Of a stretch of 64,000 nucleotides of DNA, positions 25,419 to 35,323 are shown in pieces. The translations under genes and the position numbers were made by a program. The notes under the pieces are model-generated. The model saw only the letters and a program-made list of their open reading frames with translations, was not told the origin of the DNA and did no database searches. Source of the stretch: Flavobacterium eburneipallidum. Lineage in GTDB: Bacteria > Bacteroidota > Bacteroidia > Flavobacteriales > Flavobacteriaceae. The DNA is taken from positions 930,001 through 994,000 of the forward strand of contig NZ_CP114291.2 in assembly GCF_027111355.2 (NCBI RefSeq), in the 5' to 3' direction. Within the stretch, counting starts at the first letter, position 1. Every line of letters starts with the position of its first letter.

Positions 25419-27830
25419 ATGGTAAAAAAGATAGGAATTGTATTGGTATTACTGCTTTCGACGGCTTGTTTCGCCCAAGCCAAAAAAGCCAGAATTGTTG
25501 AAGATTTCAATAAAAACTGGAACTTCAAACTAGGAGATTATCCAAAGGCGATCAACGCGAATTTCAACACCGTCGATTGGAGAACTTTGCAGCTGCCTCA
25601 CGATTGGAGTATTGAAGGAGTTTTCGATAAAGACAGTAAAACAAAACAGGCACAGGGATTTTTACCGGCTGGAAAAGGCTGGTATCGCAAAACATTTACC
25701 GTTCCTGCGAATTGGAAAAACAAAGTCGTTTCGGTTGAATTTGATGGCGTTTTCAAAAACAGCGAAGTATTCATCAACGGCCATTCTTTGGGAATGAGAC
25801 CTAACGGATATATTTCTTTCGCTTATGAATTATCACAATATTTGAATTTCGGTAAACAGAACATCATCGCAGTAAAAGTTGATAACGATGCACAGCCCAA
25901 TTCAAGATGGTACACTGGATCAGGAATTTACAGAAACGTGCGATTGGTGGCCAGCGAAAAACTGCATGTGGCGAAATGGGGAACTTATGTAACCACGCCT
26001 GAAGTTTCGAAAGACAAAGCAACCATTCATCTGGAAGTCGATATCGATAATGAGAATGCTTCCGAAAAAGAATTCAAACTTGTGACTTCTATCGTCAATG
26101 CTGAAAATGTTGAAGTTGCGAATAACACTTCCATAGAAAAAATCGCAGCCAAAACATCGGCAAAAAAGATTCACAATCTGGCTTTGAATCAGCCAAAATT
26201 ATGGAATACCGAAAATCCGTATTTGTACAAAGTCATAACCAAAATTTATGAGAAATCGAAACTAATCGACAATTACGAAACTCCGCTTGGTTTCCGCTAT
26301 TTTAATTTCGATTCTGAAAAAGGATTTTCGTTAAACGGTGTTCCAACGAAAATATTAGGAGTTTGCCTGCATCACGATAACGGTGCTTTGGGAGCGGTAG
26401 AAAACATTCACGCTCTTCGCAGAAAACTGACGTTACTCAAAGAAATGGGAACCAATGCTATCCGTATGGCGCACAATCCGCACTCATTGGAAATGATGAA
26501 GCTGTGTGACGAAATGGGTTTCATTGTTCAGGATGAGTTTACCGATGTGTGGAAAAAGAAAAAAGTGACCAACGATTACCACAAAGACTGGGATGCGTGG
26601 CACAAACAGGACTTGGAAGATTTTATCAAACGCGACCGCAACTATCCATCGGTGATGATGTGGAGCATCGGAAACGAAATACGTGAACAATTTGACAGCA
26701 CCGGAATTGCGATTACCAGAGAACTGGCTCAAATTGTAAAATCGCTCGACAAGACCCGTCCCGTTACTTCGGCTTTAACCGAAAATGTAATCGAGAAAAA
26801 TTTTATTTACCAGTCGGGTGCTTTGGATTTATTGGGATTCAATTACAAACACGAAGATTATAAAGATTTTCCAGTCAAATTTAAAGGGCAGAAAATAATA
26901 GCTTCCGAAAGTGTTTCGGCACTCGAAACCCGTGGTCATTATGATTTTCCTGACGGAATTAAAGCGTGGCCGACTAAACACGGCGCTCCGTTTGACGGCA
27001 ATGCAGACTGGACGGTTTCGGCTTACGATCAGGTGAAATCCTATTGGGGTGCTACCCATGAAGAAAACTGGAAAACCATCAAAAAACAGGATTTCATGGC
27101 GGGAACTTTTATCTGGACAGGAGTCGATTATATTGGCGAACCCGATCCGTATCCGTATCCGGCGAGAAGTTCGTATTTCGGAATCATCGATTTAGCCGGA
27201 CTTCCAAAAGATGTCTATTATATGTACCAAAGTGAATGGACGACTAACCCCGTGTTGCATCTTTTCCCGCACTGGAACTGGCAAAAAGATCAGGAAGTCG
27301 ATGTTTGGGCATATTACAACAATGCCGATGAGGTTGAATTATTCCTCAACGGAAAATCATTGGGCAAAAAAGCCAAACAAAATGACGATCTGCACATTTC
27401 CTGGCGCGTAAAATTCGAACCGGGAACCTTGAAAGCAGTTTCAAGAAAGGACGGAAAAGTAGTTTTGGAAAAGGAAATTCACACCGCAGGAACTGCTTCT
27501 AAAATAGATTTAAAAAGCGATAAAACAACCATTAAAAATGATACTTACGATTTGGTTTACGTAACCGTTTCTATTGTTGATAAAGACGGAAATCTTCTGC
27601 CAAATGCTAATGACCTGATTAATTTTGAAGTTAGTGGAGGCGGAAAATTGGTCGGTGTTGACAATGGTTATCAGGCGAATCTTGATTCTTTTAAAGCGAA
27701 TTCCTGTAAATTGTTTAATGGAAAATGTATTGCGATTATTCAATCCAATGGGAAGAAAGAAAATATTAAATTAACCGCTTCAACAGGAAACGGAATTGCT
27801 GCGGCAACGATGGACATAAAAGTAGAATAG
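25419..27830 (+). CDS. GH2 beta-galactosidase-like enzyme, exported
   Basis: The 803-residue product has a signal peptide ending near ACFAQA and the standard GH2 layout: sugar-binding domain (LPHDWSIEG, WYRKTFTVP), immunoglobulin-like domain, TIM barrel with E420 in WSIGNE as acid/base and E497 in IIASES as nucleophile, then a DUF4982-type domain and an Ig-like C-terminus. The sequence pattern GVCLHHDNGALGA and IRMAHNPHS is characteristic of Bacteroidetes beta-galactosidases of this family. Galactan or galactose side chains of pectin would be suitable substrates, though glucuronide specificity cannot be excluded. It precedes the RuBisCO-like gene by 26 bases, linking polymer degradation to the cytoplasmic module. 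Confidence 0.9.
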   Translation: MVKKIGIVLVLLLSTACFAQAKKARIVEDFNKNWNFKLGDYPKAINANFNTVDWRTLQLPHDWSIEGVFDKDSKTKQAQGFLPAGKGWYRKTFTVPANWKNKVVSVEFDGVFKNSEVFINGHSLGMRPNGYISFAYELSQYLNFGKQNIIAVKVDNDAQPNSRWYTGSGIYRNVRLVASEKLHVAKWGTYVTTPEVSKDKATIHLEVDIDNENASEKEFKLVTSIVNAENVEVANNTSIEKIAAKTSAKKIHNLALNQPKLWNTENPYLYKVITKIYEKSKLIDNYETPLGFRYFNFDSEKGFSLNGVPTKILGVCLHHDNGALGAVENIHALRRKLTLLKEMGTNAIRMAHNPHSLEMMKLCDEMGFIVQDEFTDVWKKKKVTNDYHKDWDAWHKQDLEDFIKRDRNYPSVMMWSIGNEIREQFDSTGIAITRELAQIVKSLDKTRPVTSALTENVIEKNFIYQSGALDLLGFNYKHEDYKDFPVKFKGQKIIASESVSALETRGHYDFPDGIKAWPTKHGAPFDGNADWTVSAYDQVKSYWGATHEENWKTIKKQDFMAGTFIWTGVDYIGEPDPYPYPARSSYFGIIDLAGLPKDVYYMYQSEWTTNPVLHLFPHWNWQKDQEVDVWAYYNNADEVELFLNGKSLGKKAKQNDDLHISWRVKFEPGTLKAVSRKDGKVVLEKEIHTAGTASKIDLKSDKTTIKNDTYDLVYVTVSIVDKDGNLLPNANDLINFEVSGGGKLVGVDNGYQANLDSFKANSCKLFNGKCIAIIQSNGKKENIKLTASTGNGIAAATMDIKVE

Positions 27831-27856
27831 ATAAACAATATTTTAAAGATAGAATA

Positions 27857-29098
27857 ATGGAAAGAGTTTTTGCAGAATATCTTATAGAAACCCCTTATGA
27901 TGTAGAACAGGCTTCGGCGGTTTTGGCGGGGGAGCAGTCCTCGGGGACATTTGTGTCGGTGCCGGGCGAAACCGAAGAATTGAAAAAACGTTTTGCAGCA
28001 CGTGTCGAGGATATTCAATTATTGGATTTGGCAGATGAACCATCCATTCCGGGAGGAAGTATTCCAGGAAAGAAATACCAGAAAGCAAGAGTAAAAGTAA
28101 GTTGGTCAATAGAAAACTTTGGTTATAATCTGCCAGTTTTAATCAGCACTTTACAGGGGAATTTATACGAAATCACGCAGTTTACGGGTTTGAAGTTAAT
28201 GGATTTTGAACTTCCTGATTCTTTCGCAACTCATTTCAAGGGACCAAAATTCGGAATCAAAGGCTCCAAATTATCCTGTGGCGTGACCGATAGACCAATG
28301 ATTGGAACGATTATCAAACCAAGTATTGGGATGAGTGTGGAGGAAACCAGTGTTTTGGTCAAAACGTTGATTGATGCCGGAATCGATTTTATCAAAGATG
28401 ACGAATTGATGGGGTCTGCTGCTAATTCGCCCTTTGATGAAAGGGTAAAAGCGATTATGAAAGTGATTCGTGACAACGAACAAAAAACAGGTAAAAAGGT
28501 AATGTATGCGTTCAATATCAGTGATGAAATTGACGAAATGCAACGAAAATACGATTTGATTAAAAAGGAAAAAGGAAGCTGTGCGATGATCAGCATTAAC
28601 AGTGTGGGACTTTCCGGAACAAAGAAAATCTGTGATCAGGGCGAACTCGTGATTCACGGACACAGAAACGGCTGGGGAATGCTGAACCGACATCCGTTGT
28701 TGGGAATTGAATTTCCGGCTTATCAAAAAATTCAACGTCTGGCAGGAGTCGATCAACTGCACGTTAACGGAATCCAGAATAAATTTTGGGAATCGGATGA
28801 TTCGGTGGTAACCTCGATAAAATCCTGTTTGAAACCCTTTTTAGGCGGATACAAAATATTACCTGTAGTGTCTTCGGGGCAATGGGGCGGACAAGCCGTA
28901 GAAACCTACCGAAGAACCCAAACCACCGATTTGCTGTATATGGCAGGTGGCGGAATTTTGGCACATCCAATGGGCCCAAAAGCCGGAGTAAATGCATTAC
29001 AGCAAGCCTGGACAGGAGCCGTTGACGGTTTGTCTGTGGAAGAAACGGCTTTGAAATATCCGGAATTTGCCGAGTCGGTAAAGAAATTTTCGAAATAA
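27857..29098 (+). CDS. RuBisCO-like protein, probable acid-sugar-phosphate enzyme
   Basis: The 413-residue cytoplasmic protein is a RuBisCO-superfamily member. By alignment from memory, K154 (IIKPSIG), K180 with D182 and E183 (FIKDDE), H267, H269 and R270 (HGHR), K309 (loop 6 region) and the GGGILAHP phosphate-binding motif keep most active-site positions; the second Lys of KPK is Ser here (KPS). It is not a carbon-fixing enzyme by context: no phosphoribulokinase or small subunit is seen. Its stop overlaps the start of a DUF1537 kinase gene by one base. In described D-apionate catabolism, OiaX and OiaT are RuBisCO-family proteins acting after the DUF1537 kinase OiaK, so a 3-oxo-acid-sugar phosphate is a plausible substrate. 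Exact reaction is unproved. Confidence 0.85.
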   Translation: MERVFAEYLIETPYDVEQASAVLAGEQSSGTFVSVPGETEELKKRFAARVEDIQLLDLADEPSIPGGSIPGKKYQKARVKVSWSIENFGYNLPVLISTLQGNLYEITQFTGLKLMDFELPDSFATHFKGPKFGIKGSKLSCGVTDRPMIGTIIKPSIGMSVEETSVLVKTLIDAGIDFIKDDELMGSAANSPFDERVKAIMKVIRDNEQKTGKKVMYAFNISDEIDEMQRKYDLIKKEKGSCAMISINSVGLSGTKKICDQGELVIHGHRNGWGMLNRHPLLGIEFPAYQKIQRLAGVDQLHVNGIQNKFWESDDSVVTSIKSCLKPFLGGYKILPVVSSGQWGGQAVETYRRTQTTDLLYMAGGGILAHPMGPKAGVNALQQAWTGAVDGLSVEETALKYPEFAESVKKFSK

Positions 29099-30477
29099 TG
29101 AAGAACGATAAATTGCTATTGGCCTATTATGGCGACGACTTCACAGGCTCTACGGATGCCCTGGAATTCCTGACGCTGGCCGGAGTGAAAACCGTTCTCT
29201 TTCTTCGAAAACCGGAACAAAAAGACCTGGATCGCTTTCCGGGAATTCAGGCCATAGGTCTGGCCGGAAAAAGCCGATCGATGTCACCGTTGGAAATGGA
29301 AGTGGAACTTTTTCCCGCTTTCGAAAACCTGAAAAGTTTTGCCCCAAATCACTTTCATTATAAAGTCTGTTCCACTTTCGATTCGGCTCCACATGTAGGG
29401 AATATCGGAAAAGCAATCAAAATCGGGATTGAAGTTTTCAATCAAAAAACAGTATTGGTGTCGCCGTCAGCACCACATTTAGGAAGATTTTGCGTTTTCG
29501 GAAATCTGTTTGCCCGAATGGGAACGATCGGAAACGGTGAAATTTATCGGATCGATCGCCATCCATCCATGAGCAAACATCCTGTTACACCCGCTTTGGA
29601 AGGCGATTTGACTTTGCATCTGGCAAAACAAACGGAGAAATCCATCAATCTTGTCAATTTAACAACAATCGAAAAAGGCACATCAGCAGTTCTCGAAGCG
29701 GTAGAAAGCAACAATGCCGAAATTCTGTTTTTTGACGGTTTCAATTTGGAACATCTCAAAACCATCGGAAGTGTTTTTAACCAATTGGCAACTGACAAAA
29801 CATTGTTTTCAGTAGGTTCATCCGGAATCGAAATGGCTTTGGGATTGAATTGGAAAAACGAAAAAATCATAGGAAACGAAATTGAATTTGAATCACCGGG
29901 AGAAGTTTCGCCCATACTCGTTTTATCGGGAAGCTGTTCTCCGGTAACTTCCGGTCAAATTGAATATGCCCTCGAAAATGGATTTCTGGAAATTCCATTA
30001 GAAAGCAAAGCTGTTGATATTCAAAATCAGGATGAAATTATAAAAAATACCGTTGTTCAGATTGTTCAAAATTTCAATCAGGGCAAAAGCACGATTCTGC
30101 ATACGAGTACAGGTCCAAATGACCCGCGCATTGCCGAAACGGAATTGTTTTTTAAATCAAAAAGAATTACTGAAAACGAAATTCAAAAACAATGCAGTTC
30201 GATTTATGGAAGCGTTTTGGGACAAATAACGAATGAGGTGTTAAAAGCAGTTCCGTTAAAAAGAATCCTCTTTGCAGGCGGCGATACATCGAGTTATGCC
30301 GCTTCCGAGCTGGATATTCTGGCGTTGGAAATGATTGCACCTATTGCACCCGGAGCACCGCTTTGCAAAGCAGTTTCGGACAACGAATGGGTCAACGGAA
30401 TAGAAATGAATTTTAAAGGCGGACAGGTAGGTACTGCCGATTATTTTATAAAAGTATTAAAAGGAGAAAAATTATGA
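29098..30477 (+). CDS. DUF1537 four-carbon acid sugar kinase family protein
   Basis: The 459-residue protein begins with the substrate-domain signature of this kinase family (YYGDDFTGSTDALEFL) and ends with the nucleotide-domain signature (LSGSCSPVTSGQIE, HTSTGPNDPR, FAGGDTSSYAA, APGAPLC). Family members phosphorylate small acid sugars such as tetronates or 3-oxo-isoapionate with ATP. The ATG overlaps the RuBisCO-like stop (TAATG), and its own stop overlaps the next ATG (ATGA), so the three genes are translationally coupled and should make one pathway: kinase first, RuBisCO-like enzyme on the phosphorylated product. It acts in the cytoplasm. Substrate identity cannot be read from sequence. 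Confidence 0.9.
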   Translation: MKNDKLLLAYYGDDFTGSTDALEFLTLAGVKTVLFLRKPEQKDLDRFPGIQAIGLAGKSRSMSPLEMEVELFPAFENLKSFAPNHFHYKVCSTFDSAPHVGNIGKAIKIGIEVFNQKTVLVSPSAPHLGRFCVFGNLFARMGTIGNGEIYRIDRHPSMSKHPVTPALEGDLTLHLAKQTEKSINLVNLTTIEKGTSAVLEAVESNNAEILFFDGFNLEHLKTIGSVFNQLATDKTLFSVGSSGIEMALGLNWKNEKIIGNEIEFESPGEVSPILVLSGSCSPVTSGQIEYALENGFLEIPLESKAVDIQNQDEIIKNTVVQIVQNFNQGKSTILHTSTGPNDPRIAETELFFKSKRITENEIQKQCSSIYGSVLGQITNEVLKAVPLKRILFAGGDTSSYAASELDILALEMIAPIAPGAPLCKAVSDNEWVNGIEMNFKGGQVGTADYFIKVLKGEKL

Positions 30478-31136
30478 GCACAAAAGTTTTAGGTTTCGTA
30501 CATACATCGGCAACATTGGTTCCGTTGTTTCAACAGTTGACAAACGAGTTTTTAAGTGGAGTGGAAACCTTCAATATAGTTGATGACAGCTTGATAAAAG
30601 ACGTCATTAAAAAAGGAAAATTAATGCCCAATACAGCGGCCAGAGTGGTGAGTCACGTTCAGGCTGCCGAAGCTGCGGGAGCTGATGTGATTTTGGTTAC
30701 TTGTTCGTCCATTGGTGTAGCGATTGAAACTGCTGCGACTTTGAGTACTGTTCCTGTCATTCGAGTAGATCAAGCGATGGCGGATGAAGCGGTGCAAATC
30801 AGCAACAAAATTGGTGTTATTGCCACTTTGCCAACGACTTTGGAACCAACCAGCGATTTGGTGAGAAGAAGAGCGGAGTTGGCAGGCAAAAATGTAACGA
30901 TTACTTCCAAATTATGCGAAGGCGCTTTCGAAGCTTTGATGAGCGGAGATGCAGCCAAACACGACGAAATGGTTGCCAAAGCCTTGAAAGAATTAATGAA
31001 AGAAGTAGATGTCATTGTTTTGGCGCAGGCTTCAATGGCAAGGGTAGTCGATGGCTTGAGTGCCGATGAAAAACTGGTGCCAATCTTGGCAAGTCCGGCC
31101 ATTGCCATGAAAAAACTGGCGGAACTATATTTTTAA
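30474..31136 (+). CDS. Asp/Glu racemase superfamily protein lacking the second catalytic Cys
   Basis: The 220-residue protein has the two-domain pattern of the aspartate/glutamate/hydantoin racemase superfamily (GFVHTSATLVPLF, ILVTCSSIG, VIRVDQAMADEAV, IGVIATLPTTLEPT). C77 in VTCSSIG is at the first catalytic position. At the second position the expected Cys is missing: the segment reads VIVLAQASMA (Q185, A186). Racemases of this fold need two Cys, while decarboxylases and isomerases of the same fold can use one. So racemisation is unlikely, and a decarboxylase, isomerase or lyase role in the module is more likely. The start is fixed by the 4-base ATGA overlap with the kinase gene. Confidence 0.75.
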   Translation: MSTKVLGFVHTSATLVPLFQQLTNEFLSGVETFNIVDDSLIKDVIKKGKLMPNTAARVVSHVQAAEAAGADVILVTCSSIGVAIETAATLSTVPVIRVDQAMADEAVQISNKIGVIATLPTTLEPTSDLVRRRAELAGKNVTITSKLCEGAFEALMSGDAAKHDEMVAKALKELMKEVDVIVLAQASMARVVDGLSADEKLVPILASPAIAMKKLAELYF

Positions 31137-31183
31137 ATTGATTTTATACTATTACTAACCAACCAAATTAACCAACCCTTTTT

Positions 31184-32452
31184 ATGCGTAAATATTTTCT
31201 TTGGCTTGCTTTGGCCTTTTTCTTGATAACCAGTTTTGGACTTTTTCAACAAATGGATTCCCTTTGGAAAACAACACTCATTTTAGCTTTTGCTAGTTTG
31301 TCTGTTGGGATTGGACATCTAAAATTATTAAGCGGGTATCAATATACCTTTTGGATTATCACTGCGGTTTGCGCCGGATTGCTGTATCCGGAATTCTTCC
31401 TGCACGTGGGAAGTTTCGATATGCGGAATAAATGGCTTATTCTAATCATTATTCAAATGGTGATGTTCGGAATGGGAACCCAAATGAGTATCGAAGATTT
31501 TACGGGTATTCGAAAATCGGGTAGAGGAGTCCTTATTGGTTTGCTGGGACATTTTACAATTATGCCGATTATGGGTTTTTTGATTGCCAAAACTTTTGGT
31601 TTTGAACCTGAAATTGCCGCGGGAATTATCCTGATTGGTTCTTGCAGCAGCGGATTGGCGTCGAATGTGATGACGTATATTGCCAAAGGAAATTTGGTTT
31701 TGTCCGTTACCGTGACGGCTATGTCCACTTTAATGGCGCCAATTATGACTCCGTTTTTGATGAAAATATTTGCGGGCACAATGGTTGAGGTTCATTTTTT
31801 GAATATGATGATGGAAATCATTAAAATCGTTCTTGTGCCTTTAGCTGCGGCAATGGTTCACGATATTTTGAAAAACTATGGAACTTTGGCAAAAAAGAGA
31901 ATTTATATTTTGACAATCCTTTCAGCAATTTGGCTCGCTGTTGTTGTTTTCTTCGGAGATTCATTTGCAGTTGCCGAAGACAGTGTAGCTTCGCCTATTT
32001 TAGAAATTATCAATTTCAGTTGTGGTGCTTTTATCGTGGGGACATTGTATCATTTGTTGTATAAAGTATATCCAAAAATAGATGCGATTATGCCTTATTT
32101 TTCGATGTTCGGAATTATTTATTTTACGTTGGTAACCACAGCTGCTGGAAGAGATAATTTAATTCAGATTGGGTTTTTGTTATTTTTGGCTTCGGTTTTG
32201 CACAATGGAGCAGGATACTTTTTTGGCTATTGGTTGAGTAGATTAAGCGGATTGGATAAAAAAAGCAGTCAGACCATCGCTTTTGAAGTGGGTCTTCAAA
32301 ATGGTGGAATGGCATCTGGATTGGCAGGTTCTATGGGAAAACTCGCAACTTTAGGTTTAGCTTCGGCTGTATTTAGTCCGTGGATGAATGTTTCTGGTTC
32401 TTTATTGGCAAATTATTGGAGAAAGAAGGGTAATGAGGAAGAGGTTTCTTGA
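31184..32452 (+). CDS. BASS-family (bile acid:sodium symporter-like) membrane transporter
   Basis: The 422-residue protein has about ten hydrophobic segments. MVMFGMGTQMSIEDF, FTIMPIMGFLIAKTF and LIGSCSSGLASNVMTYIAKGN are the characteristic crossover motifs of the BASS/SBF family, and the closing GLQNGGMASGLA is also typical. An extra N-terminal stretch with several membrane segments precedes the conserved core. Family members move organic acids such as bile acids, pantothenate or keto-acids with sodium. It lies 47 bases after the racemase-like gene and just before a strong terminator, so it closes the operon and probably imports (or exports) the acid sugar handled by the three enzymes. Confidence 0.85.
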   Translation: MRKYFLWLALAFFLITSFGLFQQMDSLWKTTLILAFASLSVGIGHLKLLSGYQYTFWIITAVCAGLLYPEFFLHVGSFDMRNKWLILIIIQMVMFGMGTQMSIEDFTGIRKSGRGVLIGLLGHFTIMPIMGFLIAKTFGFEPEIAAGIILIGSCSSGLASNVMTYIAKGNLVLSVTVTAMSTLMAPIMTPFLMKIFAGTMVEVHFLNMMMEIIKIVLVPLAAAMVHDILKNYGTLAKKRIYILTILSAIWLAVVVFFGDSFAVAEDSVASPILEIINFSCGAFIVGTLYHLLYKVYPKIDAIMPYFSMFGIIYFTLVTTAAGRDNLIQIGFLLFLASVLHNGAGYFFGYWLSRLSGLDKKSSQTIAFEVGLQNGGMASGLAGSMGKLATLGLASAVFSPWMNVSGSLLANYWRKKGNEEEVS

Positions 32453-32474
32453 TTTTATGTGATTATAAAAATTC

Positions 32475-32515
32475 AAACCCCGCTTAAATTGATTTAAGCG
32501 GGGTTTTGGTTTTTT
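32475..32515 (+). terminator. Strong intrinsic terminator closing the + strand locus
   Basis: A perfect 15-bp stem (arms 32475-32489 and 32492-32506, core CCCCGC/GCGGGG) is followed by a T-rich run. It lies between convergent genes, 23 bases after the transporter stop, and may serve both directions. Confidence 0.9.
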
Positions 32516-32534
32516 GGTTAAATTGGTTTTTTGG

Positions 32535-35267
32535 TTAATTTTTAATAATCTTCTGGGTAAAGGAACCCTTATCGGTAGTTACTTTAACCAAATAACTTCC
32601 GTTGGATAAGTTGCTCACATCAATAGCTTCCGAAACATTAGAGATTGTTTTTACCAAAGCTCCTGTTAGGTTATAAATAGTAACTGTATTTATTTTTTGA
32701 TCAGAAGAAGAAAAATACAATTGGTTGGTAGCCGGATTTGGATACAAAGTCAATTTTGGACTTTGGATGTTGTTTTCTATACCTAAAGTGGCATAAGCGG
32801 TTTTCATATAAAATAAATTATCCGCATTTTTCTTGGCAATTGTATGACTTCCAGCTGCAAGTGATAATGTAATTATACCATTCGTAGCTGTACGATCGAT
32901 TCCATCAACTTTGGCAGAACCATCTAATTCAACAAAAACAAGTGTCAAAGTACTTGGTTGTGTTGTTGTGTAAGTGATGGTTGTGGCAGTTTCCATTTTC
33001 AAGCATTGTGTTAAGGTCAAGCCTTCGTAGTTTACTGTTCCTTTTGTGGTCGAAAGATTTCCTATAATAGTGTAGAATGTACTGTTTTTTCCATCACTGG
33101 TAAAGTTGTGAATTTGATCTCCAGCAGTAGCTGTTGAAATCGAAATTGTCCCTGAACCTGTGGCTGATGTTCCAGTTCCAACAGTTGTAATCGTGTAAGT
33201 TCCAGCAGCGGTTGGTGTACCTGTGATAGTAATTGTTTTTGCTCCAGAATCTTTAGTTGAAGTAATTCCAGCTGGTAATCCTGTGGCATTGGCATCTGTA
33301 GCATCACCTCCCCAAGTAAATACAATCGCTCCGATGGCAGTTCCAGTTGTTACCGTTTGGTTTTTGTTAGTAGGAGAAGAAAGGGTGTGTGTGCTTGCAG
33401 CTGTAACTGTTATTGTTCCCGTTCCAGAAGCTGGTGTTCCCGTTCCGCTAGTGGTTACAGTATAAGTTCCGTTAGCTGTTGGTGTACCTGTAATGGTAAT
33501 GGTTTTATTTGTTGTGTTTTTAGTTGAACTTAATCCAGCTGGTAAGTCCGTTACATTGGCATCTGTAGCATCGCCTCCCCAAGTAAAAACTGTAGCAGCA
33601 ATAGCATTACCAGCAGAAACGGTTTGGTTATTATTGTTAGGAATGGTTAATATTTGGTTGCTTACAGGCGCAGTTTCTCCTTGGATGGCTACTAATTTTG
33701 TCGTGTAAGAAGTAAGTGCAGACATCATAGCTGAATTTACAGCAGATGAGGTGTCGTCTGTAGCATTGTTGAAAGTAAATTTTAAATCGCCGCCTTGTAT
33801 GCGTCCCGAATATAACATCACATTATCTTTGGCTACCGCTGGGCTATCAGGGGTATAAGCATACATTATTGCCGAATTGGTATCGAAATTATTATAGGTT
33901 TTTGCTCCTTGTTTTGACGTAATGCTAGCGCTGATAGTTTCGTTTCTCGTAGCAACTTCAATAGCATCAAATTCAATTGGATTGGTAGTAGCATTATAAG
34001 GAACATAACGCATTTGTCCGATCATAACATTATTGAATGCTTTGATGGTTCCTCCATCTTCTCCAGAAAAAGTACCTTCGGCTCCACCAAATACATCCGT
34101 TCCTTGCATAGAAGTAAGCATTGGGTATTTACAATTACGGAAGAAATTACTTTCCATAAATACCGATGAACCTTCTGTAGATCCTGCTCCGTATTTAGAA
34201 TTTCCATCATAATAATTATTGTAAACGTGAGCCGAATAAAAACGTACACGTGGATGACGAGAATCCGAATGATCGTACCAGTTATGGTGATATGTGATAT
34301 ATAAACCAGTAGTAGTGTTTTCGCTTAATCCCAAAAGATTACATTTTCCAGAATCCCAAAAATGGTTATAAGAGAAGGTAATATAAGTCGATTTTTTGGC
34401 ATCCATCGCTCCGTCACCTTTGGCTTGGTCGGCATCTCCACCTGCACTTCCGTAAAATAAATCGCAATTGTGAATCCAAGTATAGTCGTTGTCTTGTTGT
34501 AAACCAATGTTATCACCTTCACTGGCATTGGTTAACATTAACCCAAGATTACGAATTTCTACATTAGAAGAAGTTTTAAGACGAATTCCAAATCCATTGG
34601 CAACAGCATCATCGCCAATACCTTCTAATGTAATATAACTGGCGGCATTTTGATCGTTTTCAATAACAATATCTCCACCTTCTAGAACAGCTGGATCAGT
34701 AATATTTCCTATGAATCGAATAATAAACGGACGCAAATCTTTTCCTTTTTTGATACCGTATAATATATTTTGAAGTCCTACACACGGATTTGTAGTAGCC
34801 CCAGTGATAGTAGCCGAAATAGTATTTTTAGTATTTTGACTAATATAAAGAATTACAGCTCCCGTTTTAGGTGTTCCATCCGCTTTGTAAGCTCCAGGAA
34901 CACGTCCGTTAGCAAAACCAAAACCCCAACGATCGTGTGCTAAAACAGTTAAGCTAGAGGTTGTACTTCCTGTGCCTTCCACATTTGCAGTTACTGGTTT
35001 TACAGTAAGTGTGTAAGAACCTGCTGCAAGACCAGGAACGTCAGCACGAAAATAAGTGCCATAGTTGCGAATTAACTGGGTGTCTATTTTCTTGTTGGTT
35101 TCTCCACCACCAGTATAATATACATTGTAACTATCAGCACCTGCAACTGGAGCCCATTGCACAAAAGCCGATTCTAGCCATCCTGATGTTTTGCTGTTGT
35201 CGATAACTTGTGACCATATATTTGCTGAAGCAAATAGTAGAGCCACGTAGAGTAAAATTTTTTTCAT
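32535..35267 (-). CDS. PL1 pectate lyase with T9SS sorting domain
   Basis: The 910-residue protein has a signal peptide (cleavage near NIWSQ), an N-terminal fibronectin-like domain (about 25-105), a PL1 parallel beta-helix (about 110-450) and two tandem Ig-like repeats (about 545-710, each with [13 protein letters not shown] or [13 protein letters not shown]). A further beta-domain follows, then a C-terminal type A sorting domain (about 835-910: [14 protein letters not shown] to [20 protein letters not shown]). R337 and R342 in [10 protein letters not shown] have the spacing of the two Arg of pectate lyase C, the first being the catalytic base. Acidic residues earlier ([13 protein letters not shown]) suit calcium binding. 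It is secreted by type IX secretion and cleaves polygalacturonate by beta-elimination. A palindromic operator lies 40 bases upstream. Confidence 0.93.
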   Translation of the reverse strand: MKKILLYVALLFASANIWSQVIDNSKTSGWLESAFVQWAPVAGADSYNVYYTGGGETNKKIDTQLIRNYGTYFRADVPGLAAGSYTLTVKPVTANVEGTGSTTSSLTVLAHDRWGFGFANGRVPGAYKADGTPKTGAVILYISQNTKNTISATITGATTNPCVGLQNILYGIKKGKDLRPFIIRFIGNITDPAVLEGGDIVIENDQNAASYITLEGIGDDAVANGFGIRLKTSSNVEIRNLGLMLTNASEGDNIGLQQDNDYTWIHNCDLFYGSAGGDADQAKGDGAMDAKKSTYITFSYNHFWDSGKCNLLGLSENTTTGLYITYHHNWYDHSDSRHPRVRFYSAHVYNNYYDGNSKYGAGSTEGSSVFMESNFFRNCKYPMLTSMQGTDVFGGAEGTFSGEDGGTIKAFNNVMIGQMRYVPYNATTNPIEFDAIEVATRNETISASITSKQGAKTYNNFDTNSAIMYAYTPDSPAVAKDNVMLYSGRIQGGDLKFTFNNATDDTSSAVNSAMMSALTSYTTKLVAIQGETAPVSNQILTIPNNNNQTVSAGNAIAATVFTWGGDATDANVTDLPAGLSSTKNTTNKTITITGTPTANGTYTVTTSGTGTPASGTGTITVTAASTHTLSSPTNKNQTVTTGTAIGAIVFTWGGDATDANATGLPAGITSTKDSGAKTITITGTPTAAGTYTITTVGTGTSATGSGTISISTATAGDQIHNFTSDGKNSTFYTIIGNLSTTKGTVNYEGLTLTQCLKMETATTITYTTTQPSTLTLVFVELDGSAKVDGIDRTATNGIITLSLAAGSHTIAKKNADNLFYMKTAYATLGIENNIQSPKLTLYPNPATNQLYFSSSDQKINTVTIYNLTGALVKTISNVSEAIDVSNLSNGSYLVKVTTDKGSFTQKIIKN

Positions 35268-35307
35268 AATTGTGTTTTTTGGTTTGGTTAGCTTGGTGGT
35301 TTATTCT

Positions 35308-35323
35308 GCGTAATCGATTACGC
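35308..35323. promoter_or_regulatory. Perfect 16-bp palindrome, LacI-type operator candidate
   Basis: GCGTAATCGATTACGC is a perfect palindrome with a central CG, as in LacI-family operators. It lies 40 bases upstream of the pectate lyase start. A related sequence, CGCAATCGAT, covers the promoter of the operon at 44177. No regulator gene is in the window. The rest of this 418-base gap (35268-35685) is AT-rich with no gene I can support. Confidence 0.65.

Noticed and set aside
27857..29098. RuBisCO as a Calvin-cycle enzyme
   Set aside because: No phosphoribulokinase, small subunit or carbon-fixation gene is present, and the context is acid-sugar catabolism.
33223..33708. Two + strand frames inside the pectate lyase gene
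   Set aside because: They are antisense shadows of the Thr/Ala-rich Ig-like repeats and repeat each other for that reason.
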